Below are positions 10,531-21,244 of a stretch of 64,000 nt of DNA, piece by piece; positions within the stretch are counted from its first letter, which is position 1, and every line of letters begins with the position of its first letter. The notes beneath the pieces are model-generated. The model had not been told where the DNA came from. It saw nothing but the letters and a program-made list of their open reading frames with translations, and searched no databases. Location of the stretch: contig NC_133392.1 in the NCBI RefSeq assembly GCF_047511655.1, positions 20,040,001 to 20,104,000 on the forward strand, in the 5' to 3' direction. Made by a program: the position numbers and the translations under genes. Source of the stretch: Castor canadensis. Taxonomy: Eukaryota; Chordata; Mammalia; Rodentia; Castoridae.

Positions 10531-11918
10531 ATTGACAGCATTGACAGAGAATGTGGACAGAAAGGCTCCCATCAAGAGTAGAGTCTTTCTACAGAGAATG
10601 GGATGGAGAAATGGGGGAGGGGAAGACTGAGCCAGGGAGGGAGGTGGCATGGATTTTTTTGTTTGTTTTTGCAACCTGTTTGGCTGGCTGGATTCCAGGA
10701 CAGCCACCGCCCTTGACCCCTCCCTGTAAACAGTCATCCTGAGCAGGTTCTCAGGAAACAGCTTTTTCACACCACAACATTGGGGAGCCTGGGGACACTG
10801 ATTCACTCCCTTGTGTGGTTGCTGGTGGATAGGGTTGGGCTGGGGGCTGACAGAGCCCCTCGTCCTGTCACGGTGCAGCCTGGTGGAGAAGGCATGTCAG
10901 GGGCCAGTCTATGGTGTGACAAGGTGATGGTCCCTGAGCTCAGTGGTGAAGGACCAGTTAGCCCGTCACAGGCTGTATCCCACAACCCTGCTGCCAACCT
11001 GTGGCTGTTCGCTGAGCCTCAGATCCTTGCTCTGCTCCAGGCCAGGGCACCAAGAAGCTGACCCACTCAGGGCCACAAGTACCAGCCAGTGTAGCTTGGT
11101 CACTAGGCTTGGAGGCAGAGGAGGCCCACATTGCAGAGTGGACAGATACATGGAAAGAGATCCCAGGGAACCCTCATTTTCTGCCTTGCTTCATCAAGCT
11201 CCTCTCTACCCACTCCAACAGACACACATGTTTAGGTATGTTCACAGACAGACTCACACACAGCGGGCACTGGATATGCACACATAGACCCATCCAGAGA
11301 TGGAGGCAGAGGCACAAGCTCCAGGGAGCAGGACACTTATGCCCTCATGGGTGGGCTCAGATAAGCTCAGAATTCACCCCCATGCCCTTTACCCAAAGAC
11401 ATCTTCTATTGGATGAAAGTTTAGGTCCAGATGTGTTTCCTAACATAAACAGTCTTCAGGGACTCCCTGACCCCTGATGACTACAAGCTAAGCATCCTGG
11501 AGTTAGTACCAGGAGCTCCCACACTTGCACACAAGCTAAGGGAGAGGTCGCCCAGCTGGAAACATAGCCTTCCTTGCATTCAGCCAGGGACTGTTTCTTT
11601 CTGGAACAATGAGAGCGTGAGAACACAGCACCTGTTCTCTGGGCCTTCCCAGACACCCTGGGACAGCACCTGCTCCTTCCTCTCTGCCCTCTCCAGTCAT
11701 TCTCATGGGCAGGACTGATCTTCCTGCAGACTGGGGGTAAGGTGGAAAGAAACCCACAGGGCTGCTGGGGAGAAAGCTGGAGAGAGCCATGAAGTAGGCA
11801 GAACGAGGGAGAGTTGCGGTTAAGAACTAGTTGGGAGCCTGAATGGGAAAGGGAGGTATGTCCCATGAAAGGTTGGCTGAGAGTATATGTTGGTGACCTT
11901 TAGAAAGAGTGGGACTTT
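10531..11918. other. Unique-looking GC-moderate sequence
   Basis: Several overlapping frames of 90-136 codons on both strands lack recognisable domains. No CpG island and no repeat was recognised. Confidence 0.45.
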
Positions 11919-11919
11919 T

Positions 11920-12006
11920 ATTTATTTATGGCAGTACTGGGGTTTGAACTCAGGGCCTCACACTTGCTACGCAGGTGCTCTACCACTTGAACAACTCCAT
12001 CAGCCA
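11920..12006 (-). repeat. Solo ID-like SINE
   Basis: Minus-strand ID-like monomer: 'gtactggggtttgaactcag' then 'cacttgctacgcaggtgctc'. There is no B1-like partner. The flank 'agagtgggacttttatt' (about 11904) and 'agagtgggacttctaaat' (about 12007) form a likely target-site duplication. Confidence 0.85.
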
Positions 12007-12379
12007 AAGAGTGGGACTTCTAAATTTTGTTTCTCCTTGTTAGGTTTTTGGTGTTGGAACATATTTAGGTTAGGCAGGTGAGAAGTGGAACTTCCTGAGT
12101 TGTTTTGGGGAAGCAAAGTCAGGGTCAGGAGAATTGCTTCTTCTTCTTTTTTTTTTTTTTTAGGAGAATTGCTTCTTGCCTTTTGCTTTTGTGGAGAAGG
12201 AAAGAGATCTAAAAAGGAGGTGGTAAATTGTTTGGGAAGACTTGATTACCTTGTAACCACTAAATTGTGTGAGAAGGGAGGAAGGGGAGAGGAAATGAAA
12301 ATAAAATTAGGAAGGATTTTTCCAAGAGTTGGAGACCCCCTTCCAGCTAAAGAGTGATAGTAGAAGGCAGGGATTTAGA

Positions 12380-12590
12380 AGTAGACTTCCTGAATTCTCA
12401 AATATCAGGGCCACTTCTACTCAGTTGTGTGACCTAAACTCTGTAGCCTCAGTTTTTCCTATCTCTAAAACGTGGTTGATGAGTTTATGGCAAAAAGTAA
12501 ATAAGATAAATTGTATCAAGTGCTTACCACAGTGTCTGACAAGCAGTAAGTGCTCAATAGATCTAGTCACTGTTATAGAAGGGGCTAGCT
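12380..12590 (+). repeat. MIR SINE
   Basis: MIR core 'tcagttgtgtgacctaaact', then 'gcctcagtttttcctatctc' and the 3' end 'cagtaagtgctcaatagatc'. Confidence 0.8.
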
Positions 12591-12643
12591 GGTCTATTTG
12601 GGAGCCCTCTGATCTAGATAAAAGTTGTCAAGAAAAGGCTTCA

Positions 12644-13042
12644 GAGCCAGTGGATCATGCCTGTAATCCTAGCTACTTGGGAGACTGAGTAGGGAGAATC
12701 ATGGTTTGAGGCCAGCCAGGGCAAATAGTTTGTGAGACCCCCATCTCCAAAATAACCAGAACAAGCTGGGTGGTAGTAGTTCATATATGTAATCTTCGCT
12801 ACTCAGGAGGCAGAGATAAGGAGGATCGCAGTTTGAAGCCAGCCAGGGCTGGCTCTTTGTAAGACTCTATCTTGAAAATACTTAACACAAAAAAGGGCTG
12901 GTGGAGTAGCTCCAGCTGTAAAAGCACCTACCTAGCAAGTGTGAGGCCCTGAGTTCAAACCCCAGTACCACCAAGAGACAAAAATCAAACAAAATGAGCT
13001 GGAAGGGTGGCTCAGGCAATAGAGTAGTTATTACATACCAGT
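12644..13042 (+). repeat. Nested composite SINEs (type A copy inside a type B copy)
   Basis: An outer type B element runs from 'ggatcatgcctgtaatccta' to the linker 'tccaaaataaccagaacaag'. A type A element with a full-length ID-like part then intervenes (about 12770-12970). The outer element's ID-like half resumes at 'gagctggaagggtggctcag' (about 12995). The outer copy is therefore older. Confidence 0.7.
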
Positions 13043-13820
13043 TGGTTTAACTGGCTTGGTAGACCTGGGCCTGAGAGTCTAGTTCTCCATGTTCTTTTGA
13101 AAAGTTCACCTGCTGCAGTCTTACCAGGGCAGGTTTGTCCTTCTGTAACTTTGAAATATTTGGCTTTCCTTTGCTACTGGAGGAGGGTATGTAACTTGAA
13201 GAAAGAAGGAAAAGGTTGGATTTTTTACTTGGGTTGATTTTATTAATGATCACAAAGTTAGATTTTAAAAAGTCACTCTTACCTAAACAGGTGCATCGCA
13301 GAGCTGAGAGCAGGGGAGAGGGACTGAGGCTGGCTGGGAGTTTCTAGAAAGCTTTGGGACCCTGGGATGTCATGGATTTGTAGGTGCTACACAAGTTTCA
13401 GCAATGTGTCAGGGCTGTCAGAAGCAGCAATAATTCCCTCCCCTGGCCAGGGGTGGGTCTGTTCTCCACACTGGCCTTTATAGACTTCAGCCACCAGTAC
13501 TGGACTCTCACGGAGGAGTCTCAGACACAGATGGGCTTTCTATCCTCACCAGCCTGGTAGACCCCTACTGGACTCCAGTCCATGTTTCTTCCATCCACTT
13601 CCAGGTTTTCAACCCGTTTTGCATCAAGGCCAGAGGTTGTCAACAGCATCAACTCCCATCCCCAAACCCTGGGAATTTAAATAAAGTCACCCTTGTCTCT
13701 GAAATCACAGGAAATGTCTTTGGGCCAACCAGGAGGGTTAAATAATACTCTCTGCTTTGTACCCTTTTAAGGCCAAGAAAAAAATTTAGTAAATAGTGAC
13801 AGATCATTTTTAAATTCTAA
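13043..13820. other. Unique-looking sequence
   Basis: No exon or firm repeat assignment. Part of 13620-13760 may be a decayed MITE (text 'gaggttgtcaacagcatcaa'). Confidence 0.4.
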
Positions 13821-13821
13821 T

Positions 13822-13862
13822 TTTTTTGAGACAGGATCTCATTATGTTGCCTGGGCTGGTCA
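13822..13862 (-). repeat. B1 SINE fragment
   Basis: Short minus-strand B1 text 'tgagacaggatctcattatg' followed by 'ttgcctgggctggtc'. Confidence 0.7.
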
Positions 13863-13902
13863 ATTATAATTTTAAAATACTAATAGCTAACATAATAATT
13901 GT

Positions 13903-14300
13903 TCCACCAGTGGCTCATGCCTGTAATCCTAGCTACTCAGGAGACAGAGATCAGGAGGATCCTGGTTTGAAGTCAGCCCTGGCAAACAGTTCGCAAGACC
14001 CTTTCTCGACAAAACCCTTCACAAGGAAGGGCTGGTGAAGTGGCTCAAGGTGTAGACCCTGAGTTCAAACCCCAATACAAAAAAAAAAAGGCTTAGGCTG
14101 GTAGAGCGGTTCAACTGGTAGAGGGCCTGCCTAGCAAGCGTGAGGGCCTGACTTCAAGCCCCAGTACCACCAAAAACAAAACAAAAACAAAAATAATAGC
14201 TCAGGCAGACTTTTGGGCTGGAGGTATGGCTCAAGAAGTAAAGTACCTGCCTAGCAAGCATGAAGCCCTAAGTTCAAACCCCAGTATCACCAAAATAATG
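13903..14300 (+). repeat. Cluster: type A composite SINE followed by two ID-like monomers
   Basis: 13903-14090 is a type A composite with the short ID form. 14091-14190 and 14213-14300 are two further ID-like monomers, each with 'cctgcctagcaagc' and 'ttcaa(a/g)ccccagtaccacc'-type B-box text. Both are full-length in the region deleted from the type A copy. Confidence 0.85.
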
Positions 14301-14354
14301 GTGATAAATGATAATAATATTGACTAATGTTAGAACATAAGCAACAACGTAAAC

Positions 14355-14460
14355 TATTCAAGGGCAGGCATTTGTGTCTGTTCTGTTCACCGGTGCACCC
14401 CAACAGCTAGACCAGTGACTGGCATATTGCTAGCACTTGGAAGTACTTATTGAATAAAGT
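14355..14460 (+). mobile_element. L2 LINE 3' end
   Basis: L2 3'-terminal text: 'caagggcaggcatttgtgtc', 'ccagtgactggcatattgct', then 'gtacttattgaataaa'. Confidence 0.65.
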
Positions 14461-14695
14461 GCTTAGTATGTGATAGGTACTCCATGCTTTTCAAGTGCTA
14501 ATTGATTTCATCCTTATAACACTATGATATGGGTAATATTATTCCCACTTTGTGAACAGAAAAGCAGAGGCCAGAAAAACTAAGTAACTTACCCTAAGTC
14601 TTACAACTAGTAAGGGGAGGCCTTGTTCCCAAGCAGCCTGGCCTAGGGACCTGGTTTTGATCACTAAGCTCTATTACTCTCTCAGTAGCAATATC
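14461..14695 (-). repeat. MIR SINE
   Basis: Reverse-strand MIR: 'gtgataggtactccatgctt', 'ctttgtgaacagaaaagcag', then 'cttacaactagtaagggg'. Confidence 0.75.
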
Positions 14696-14934
14696 ATCCT
14701 AGGGCTTTCATTGAACTTTTTTTTTATTCTAGTTCTTTAACAGTGATTTATTGATATCTACTTCTCCCACTAGACCATGATATCCCTGAGGTCAAGAGGA
14801 AGGGGACGTATTTCAAATACAGAAAATGCTTGACCAAAGTTGATGGAATGGATGGTGAGTCCTTCCATCTTTGTGTACATGTCATTCACCAAACACCTTG
14901 AAAATGATTTGGGGTGAGGGGAAGGAATCAAGTA

Positions 14935-15180
14935 GTCAGCAGCAATAGATTCCAGAGTCTGGAGAGCTGGGTTTGAATACTCATCTGTCTCCTTTTCTAG
15001 CTATGTGACCTTGAACAAATTATTCAGCTTCTTGGGCCTCAGTTTTGTCACCTGTAAAATGGGGATAATAATAGCTTCTATCTGCTAGGATTGTTGTAGT
15101 GGTTAAATGAGATAATGCTTGCTCAGTGCTTGGCACACAGTGAGGGCTCCATAAATGGTGGCTATCATCACTGTTAATGT
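14935..15180 (+). repeat. MIR SINE, near full length
   Basis: One of the best-preserved MIR copies here. The core 'ctatgtgaccttgaacaaat' and 'ctgtaaaatggggataataa' are followed by 'gtggttaaatgagataatgc' and 'cttggcacacagtgagggct'. Confidence 0.9.
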
Positions 15181-15554
15181 CATGTTAGTATGACTTCTGT
15201 TTGCCCAGTATCTGATGTGAAACTGAAGCCTCCTATTAGCTCTTCTGCAGGCTACAGCCAGCAGCTTGTTGGCAGGTGCCTGCAGCAGGTGTGACCTGCT
15301 CCTCCCCATATGTCATCATGAATCCTCCACTGCTTCCGGTCAGAGCTTACAACCTACTTATTAGGTTAATTAGATGTGACACCTTTCCAAAGATACTCTG
15401 GCTCCAAAGCCAGTCCTCACATCTGGTGAGGGCTACAGCTTGCCAAGGAATTGGGGAATGACAGGTTCTCAGCCACCAGTTGAAGCAAGTGGGGCAGAGG
15501 GAAGGATGGGGATGGAGGAACCAGGGATCACAGGCTGGCTTCTGGGGCCTTGTC
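15181..15554. other. Unique-looking sequence
   Basis: No feature recognised apart from short open frames without domains. Confidence 0.45.
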
Positions 15555-15666
15555 TGTATGTGTAGACTTGCTAGATAAAATGCAGGATGTCCTATTACAA
15601 TTGAATTTCAGATACATATCAAATAGTATAAGTATGTTCTAATAGTACATGGAACAGATTTACATT
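15555..15666 (+). mobile_element. Palindromic DNA-transposon-like element, left arm
   Basis: Text 'cttgctagataaaatgcagg' and 'caattgaatttcagatacat' matches one arm of a common mammalian palindromic repeat ('ttgccagataaaatacagga...'). The other arm resumes at 16562. Later insertions lie between them. Confidence 0.6.
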
Positions 15667-15850
15667 AAAAAGTACTTAGGAGTGCTCGCTTTGGCAGCAC
15701 ATGTACTAAAATTGGAACAATACTGAGATTGCCATAGCCCTGGCGCAAGGATTACACACAAATTTGTGAAGTGTTCCATGTTTTTTTTATTAAATTCCTG
15801 CTCCCCTGCAAATAAAGTCTTTTATATTAAAAAAAAAAAAGTACTTGGGA
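15667..15850 (+). pseudogene. U6 snRNA / mRNA 3'-end chimeric retropseudogene
   Basis: 15682-15788 is a U6 snRNA copy. It starts 'gtgctcgctttggcagcaca', keeps 'actaaaattggaac' and ends 'gaagtgttccatg' plus a T-run. It has many substitutions and a short internal deletion, so it is not functional. The T-run is followed directly by an unrelated 40-base segment carrying AATAAA (15811-15816) and a 12-base A tail, the structure of an mRNA 3' end. Flanking 15-bp repeats (15667-15681 and 15836-15850, one mismatch) bracket the pair as one insertion, and the cleavage context TT/AAAA suits L1 endonuclease. U6 chimeras formed by L1 template switching are known in mammals. The mRNA donor was not identified. 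Confidence 0.85.
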
Positions 15851-15996
15851 AACTAAGATCAGGAGGATAGGCAAATAGTTCACAAGACCCCTATCTCCAA
15901 AATAACCAGAGAAAAATGGACTGGAGATGTGGCTTAAGTGGTAGAGTTCCTGTTTTGTAAGCATGAAGCCCTGAGTTCAAACCCCAGTTGCACAAA
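15851..15996 (+). repeat. Composite SINE, type B linker, 5' truncated
   Basis: Type B linker 'tccaaaataaccagagaaaa', then the ID-like part 'gatgtggcttaagtggtaga' and 'gagttcaaaccccagt'. The target-site copy of the U6 chimera overlaps the start of this element, so the SINE was probably there first. Confidence 0.8.
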
Positions 15997-16014
15997 AAAA
16001 TGTATTTATACCCA

Positions 16015-16055
16015 TGTATCTATCTATAGGTAGATAGATAAATAGATAGATACAT
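16015..16055 (+). repeat. (TAGA)n-like microsatellite
   Basis: Imperfect tetranucleotide tract of TCTA/TAGA units. Confidence 0.85.
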
Positions 16056-16059
16056 ATTC

Positions 16060-16561
16060 AGAGACCGGTGCAGTGGTTCATGCCTGAAATCCCAGCTACT
16101 TAGGAGGCAGAGAGGAGGATTGCACATTGATGACAACTTGGGGAAAAGCTAGTGAGATCCTTTCTCAAAAACAAGCTGGGAGTGGTAGTGCACAGCTGTA
16201 ACTGGAGATACTCAAGAGGCAGAGGTAGGAGGATCTTGGCCTGAGGCCATCTTGGGCAAAAGCATGAGACCCTATTTGAAAAGCAAACTAAACTAAAAAA
16301 AAGACTGTGGGCAGCTGGGTGCTGGTGGCTACTTGAGAGACTGAGATTGGGAGGATGCAGTTCGAGGCCAGCCTGGCAAATAGTTCTCAAGACCCCATCT
16401 CCAAAATAACCAGAGCAAAATGGACTGAAGGTATGTCTCAAGTGGTAGAGCACCTGCTTTATAAGCACGAATCCCTGAGTTCAAACCCCATCCCACAAAA
16501 AAGGAAAAAGGCTGTGGGCATGACTCAAAGGTAGAGTGCTTGCTTAGCAAGCATCAGCGTT
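16060..16561 (+). repeat. Nested composite SINEs (type B inside type C)
   Basis: The outer trimeric element runs to 'aaaaaaaagactgtgggca' (about 16297-16315). A type B element occupies about 16312-16500. The outer ID-like half then restarts with 'ggctgtgggcatgactcaaa' (about 16509). The repeated 'ctgtgggca' is the probable target-site duplication of the inner copy. Confidence 0.75.
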
Positions 16562-16632
16562 TATGTGAAATTCAGATGTAACTGGTCATTCTATTTGTTT
16601 GTTTTCCCCCTAAGTCTGGCAACCCTATCTCT
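16562..16632 (+). mobile_element. Palindromic DNA-transposon-like element, right arm
   Basis: Text 'gtgaaattcagatgtaactg' and 'taagtctggcaaccctatct' is the opposite arm of the element starting at 15555. Confidence 0.55.
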
Positions 16633-17275
16633 AGGGCGTGTAAAGAGGGAGAGGAGGAGGAGGAAAATCCAGGTGTTTGAAGGTGCAGGAACAGGTCTTT
16701 GTTGGGCTGCTCTTCCTGGGCCCTGGCACCAGGAGCTCTGCTCAGGCCTCTTGGGTCTAAAGAAGCTGCCTGGGGACATACTGGAGCCTCTGCTGGAGGA
16801 GCAGGGCTCTGCTGCCAACTCCAAGTTGTTTGTACTTCATGGGCTCCCTAGGGCACAGGCCACCTTCCTGGTTAACATCCTGGATGGGAGGCCCGAGAAC
16901 AACAGCGCCTTCCCCCAGGGGCTGAAGCATAGTCCCTCTGCAGGCCAGCAGGTTAGGACCTGGAGCCAACCCCTCCTAACGCAGGGCCTGTCCAAGGTCA
17001 CACTCTATGGAGGGAGACCTAGGACATAGTCTCCGATGCCCCACAGCCCTTCCTCCCCGCCTACATTGCTACCATTCTGCCCCTGTCAGGTGGGGAGCAG
17101 CTACAGCCAGTGCACTCCAACTGATGAACGAATCCTCAAGCATACGGGTTTCAAACTCCACCTCTTACCTTCCCCACCAGCCTCATTCCACAACCCAGTA
17201 CATGGTGTCCACCACTGGCTGTGCAAAACACAAACCCACCGCCATCCTGGTGGACAAGCCTGACAGTGCTGCCAT
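16633..17275 (+). other. Unique block with an unrecognised open frame
   Basis: A plus-strand frame at 16565-17029 (154 codons) stays open across this block. Its first codons fall in the transposon arm, so the ATG cannot be an ancestral start. The block encodes strings such as LEPLLEEQ and KLFVLHGLPR but no family was recognised. A second frame at 17007-17369 runs into the MLT1 LTR. It could be a decayed exon or processed pseudogene, or chance. Confidence 0.25.
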
Positions 17276-17279
17276 GACC

Positions 17280-17655
17280 AGACCACAGACTATAGGTTTC
17301 AACACCAGAAATCTACGTTTTCACTGTTCTGGAGACCAAAATCCAACATCAACGTGTAAGGAGAGTTGATTTCTCCTAAGGCTTCTCTTCTTAGCTTGCT
17401 GATGGCCTCCTGCTCACTGTGTCCTCACATGGTATTTTTTCTGTGCATGTGCATCCTGTGTGTGTGTGTATGTGTATAAATTTCCTCTACTTATCAGGAC
17501 ACCAGTCAGATGTGTTAGAGCCTCCTAACAGCCTCATTTTAACGTAATCACCTCTTTAAAGGCCCTGTCTTCAAATATGGTCACATTCCAAGGTCCTGTG
17601 GGTTACAACTTCAGCATGTGAAATTTGGGGGACACACTTCAGTCCCTGCTCTAGC
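17280..17655 (-). mobile_element. MLT1-type LTR (ERVL-MaLR)
   Basis: Nearly complete reverse-strand MLT1: 'tcactgttctggagaccaaa', 'gtgtcctcacatggtatttt', 'aggacaccagtcagatgtgt' and 'aaatatggtcacattccaag'. Solo LTR with no internal region. Confidence 0.85.
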
Positions 17656-18385
17656 TCTTATTCCAGAACCACTGGGTCCTGTTTATACCACTGCCTCTGT
17701 CTCTCTTGAATTCATCCATGTCCTTCCATTGTCATTCAAGTATAGGGAGCCCGCATCCCCCATCCAGGGTCTTGCACCAGCCTCTTAAGTGGCTCCTGCC
17801 TTTACTCTTGAATCACCCTTCTCCAATCCATTCTGTACCCACAGGCAGACAAAATATAACCTACTCATACCAATTTTACAGATCCATCCCTGGGTACTTC
17901 TAAGTTTTATTATCAAAACTGGCCTCCAGAACTTGGCTTACAAACCTATGCGTTTCGGCCTGCCACCTTCCCAGCTCTAGTCCCATCCGTGGGAGTCCCT
18001 CCTTTCATGCTGCAGTGGACCTGAACGTCCTTCATCTCCCATGAATCGAGCTCTTTCTGCTTGGGGGCTTAGCACACGCTCTTCCATCAGCAGCCTCACT
18101 CCAGACTCACCCCTACGTGTCCCATCTGTCCATCCAGCCTGAACTGGGGTTCCACATCCTCCACAAAGCCTCCTCGTATCCCTTCTAATCCTTGGGGACT
18201 GAGGTGGGGCTGTTCCCAGGAGCTTGCACCATGCCCTGTGTTATAATTATTTGTTCACTACTATTTCTTTGTCTTCCTAAATACTTTGTGATCCCGGTGG
18301 AGGCTGGGGTGGATTCCATGCCATATCTACAGTAACCAGCATGGGACCTGGCACACAGAAGAGCCTTGCTAATTATAAATTATGG
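17656..18385 (+). mobile_element. L2 LINE 3' portion
   Basis: Long L2-like stretch. It includes 'tctccaatccattctgtacc' and 'gggcttagcacacgctcttc', and ends with the L2 terminal 'catgggacctggcacacaga'. No intact reading frame. Confidence 0.7.
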
Positions 18386-18463
18386 TTATTATTAAATTTC
18401 TGGGCAATGTCAGACTGCAAGCATTGGAGGCAAAAGGAGAAGAAAAAGGGGGGCTAGTCGGGC

Positions 18464-18640
18464 GGTTTTCAACTGCAGCCACCCAACAGAATCACCTGTG
18501 CTGCTTTACAGCAACACCAAGGCCCAGGCACCACCCCGAGACCCAGGTTCTATTGCTTGGAAGGCAGCCTGAGCATGGGTCCTTTCCCAACATTCTGGAA
18601 TATTCTAGCATGAAACTGGAGAAGAGTGGCCTTGGGCAGG
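18464..18640 (+). mobile_element. MER5/MER20-like hAT MITE
   Basis: Text 'cggttttcaactgcagccac' and 'aacagaatcacctgtgctgc' resembles the 'ggttctcaa ... agaatcacctg' start of hAT-Charlie MITEs. Confidence 0.55.
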
Positions 18641-19084
18641 CTCTGAAGCATAATGCTTGGCCTTGGCTCAGTGAATCCTTGCTCACTGCTGTCCATCTGC
18701 ATTGCTGATGGAAGAATGGACCCCCAGATTTTACCCCTCACCTGAGCCTCCCCTCCTCATGGCTCCCTGGGCTGAGAACCCAGGGTTCCACACCCTCTTT
18801 TTCATATACCCTATACACACACCCTCTTGTGGACCAGTCACGTGGCTCCCATTGACTCTGCATGGGCACACCCAGATCCAGATACACCAGACTGTGTGGA
18901 CACACCAGGCCCAGGAGCAAGGACTGGGGTACAGCCCAACAGGCTGGGTCCTGGATCTCCTGTCAGAACTGGCCCCAGATGAGTTCAGTTGGCTCAACAA
19001 ATATTTACTGAGCACGCAGGCTGGGCCAGGGCCTTTGCCTAGGTGTGGAGAGTCAGAGGTGAATCTGTTAAGAGTCTGACTGCT
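18641..19084. other. Mostly unique sequence
   Basis: The piece 'ctcaacaaatatttactgag' (about 18991) marks a decayed ancient LINE-like repeat. Nothing else is recognised. Confidence 0.4.
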
Positions 19085-19085
19085 A

Positions 19086-19238
19086 GCCAGGCACTGTGGT
19101 TCATAGCTATAATCCTAGCTACTCAGGAGGCAGAGATCAGCGCTGATGGAGTGGCTCAAGTATTAAGAATGCCTGCTTAGCAAGTGTGAGACCCTGGGTT
19201 CAAATCCTAGTGCCACCAAAAAAAAAAAAAAAAAAAAG
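19086..19238 (+). repeat. Composite SINE with internal deletion and poly(A) tail
   Basis: B1-like start 'ggcactgtggttcatagcta' jumps after 'gcagagatcag' directly to ID-like 'gctgatggagtggctcaagt', skipping the linker. It ends in a 19-base A-run. Confidence 0.85.
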
Positions 19239-19304
19239 AGCATGGCTGCTTCTGAGCCCCGTATTTCACCCTGGACCAGGGCTGGGAACAGGTGGGTAGA
19301 GAGG

Positions 19305-19525
19305 CAGTGGCTCAGGCCTGTAATCCTATCTACTTCAGAGGCTGAGATTGGGAGGATTGTGTTTCAAGGCCAGTCCAGATAAATACTTCATGAGACCCCC
19401 ATCTCCAAGACACTCAAAGGAAAAATAGGAGTGTGGCTGAAGTGGTAGAGCACCTGTTTTGCAAGTGTGAAGCCCTAAATTCAAACTCCAGTCCCCCAAC
19501 CCCCCCCCTCCAAAAAAAAAAATCT
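19305..19525 (+). repeat. Composite SINE, type B-like
   Basis: B1-like 'ggctcaggcctgtaatccta', degraded linker, ID-like 'gaagtggtagagcacctgtt'. Ends in C-run and A-run tail sequence. Confidence 0.85.
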
Positions 19526-20595
19526 ACAGCAAGGTAACTTCTCCAGGTGGGTTTAAGGGATTTGGAGAGAAGTAGATAAGTGCACAGGGCCCAGTTTCCT
19601 GGACTCAGCTGACCCATCCACAACTGGTCCTAACTGACTCCCTTCACAACCCCACTGTTCTCTGAGTGCGTGCTGGAGGCTAGGTAATTTGCTTCATCTA
19701 CTCCCCAGCTCAGTAAAGCTGGTGCCATGACTATTTCATAGCCCAAGAAAGTTGGTTCCCAAGGTCATAGAACAAAAATGACCTTGTTGGGGTTCTGACT
19801 CTGAAATTGCTCACAGACACTGGGGAGATTAACTTGTGCAAACTAATGCTAAACTTTGGGCAGAATGAACTTGAAGCACCAGAAGTAAAAGCAAAGGGCT
19901 CAGAAAGTACAGAGAAAGGAGCGATGCCTATCTGCTGTACCATAGGAAGCAGCAGAATTTGAGCTGGACCTTGGTATATAAGTTCAATTTTGACATTCAG
20001 AGAAGGAAAGGGAAGAATGCCAGGCAGAGGACACAGCGTGAGGGAGGTCACAGAAGTGGGGAAAAACTATGGTAGGAATAGCAGGTGGTCTCCTGATTGT
20101 AGTATATGGTGTTTGGAGGGGTGTGGGAGCAGTGATGTAGGAATGGTTAGCTTGGCTAACAAATGTTTGCTCAGTGGACACTAAGAAATGGCCAGAAAAA
20201 TGGGAGAAAAGACTGAAATGGCTTCAAGAAGGTATTAGGTATTAGGAGAGGAGACCCAGCAGGCAAGAAGGGTGAGTCACTCTACTTCTGGGGGCCAGTG
20301 TGTTCACCTTCAAAACAGAGGTAATTGTCCCTCCCTGAAATCTGCCTCAGGCGGAGAAGATGAAAGAAAAAGGGAGTTGGGAAAGAGTGTTGGTGAGCCC
20401 CAGGCGACAGAGGAGGTCTTCACAGGTAAGAGTCAGAATGAGGAGGCTGGGGACCATGTGACAATGATGCACCCTAGCTGGAGACCCCAGTGACATGGCT
20501 GCATGACACAGGGACATAGAAAGATATATGTCAAGGGAAGAAGGGGTTTCAGATCCCAGGAGGCATCTTCATATGAACCAAATTGAGAGACTAAG
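19526..20595. other. Mostly unique, with decayed LINE-like sequence
   Basis: 19975-20060 ('ggaagaatgccaggcagagg') resembles an ancient LINE-derived repeat. No exon recognised. Confidence 0.4.
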
Positions 20596-20618
20596 CCAGA
20601 GAACTAGAGAGAGAGAAA

Positions 20619-20694
<76 letters not shown>

Positions 20695-20741
20695 CAGAGA
20701 GACAGAGAGACAGAAAGATAGACAGAGAGAGAGAGAGACCC
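20596..20741 (+). repeat. Compound (CA)n/(GA)n microsatellite
   Basis: A GA lead-in, about 22 CA units (20621-20664), then GA units broken by GACA (20665-20739). Alternating purine-pyrimidine CA is Z-DNA prone. Open frames across it are artefacts. Confidence 0.97.
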
Positions 20742-21244
20742 CCTTCCAGGCCGACCTGAAGTAGGACTGTGAACTGACCTGTTTCTCCATCTGAAGGGTC
20801 CCAGTGGACCAAACTCCATTTCCCATAGAGCCTTGGGGCACCGGCCCTGAGCCAGCACCTGGTGGAGGTTTTAGCTCAGCACCAACCTCTCTTCCAGCAT
20901 GGAGATGGTTGTGGGAGAAACAGCAGCCAGAAGGACTCAGGACCCCTGGGCTCCCACAACAGGGGCACATCCTGGCCCAGAGGATCTCTGAGGGTGTCCA
21001 GTTCTGCCAGGGCAGGAATTGCTCCTCTGATGTCCCTCAACAGGGCTGCCAACCCCACACCTCAGCCCACCCCACCCCAGCTCCTGAGTGTAGCTGTTCT
21101 TCCAGTGTAGTTCTGGGTCGGCTGGTGCTCAGCCCAGCTTTGTACTTTGAAGACTCATGACTCTGGAGAATGGGATTTTCAGAATTAAATTTCCCAAATG
21201 GAGAAACTGATCTTCAAAGAGTCCACACAAGTAACATTAAATAA
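20742..21244. other. Unique-looking sequence
   Basis: A plus-strand 118-codon frame (20804-21160) is proline/serine rich with no domain. No promoter or splice support. Confidence 0.4.

Noticed and set aside
15682-15788. Functional U6 snRNA gene
   Set aside because: Many substitutions, an internal deletion, and no recognisable PSE/TATA promoter upstream. It sits inside a retroposed unit.
20528-20970. Open frames on both strands over the CA/GA tract
   Set aside because: Dipeptide repeats from a microsatellite; no domain or start context.
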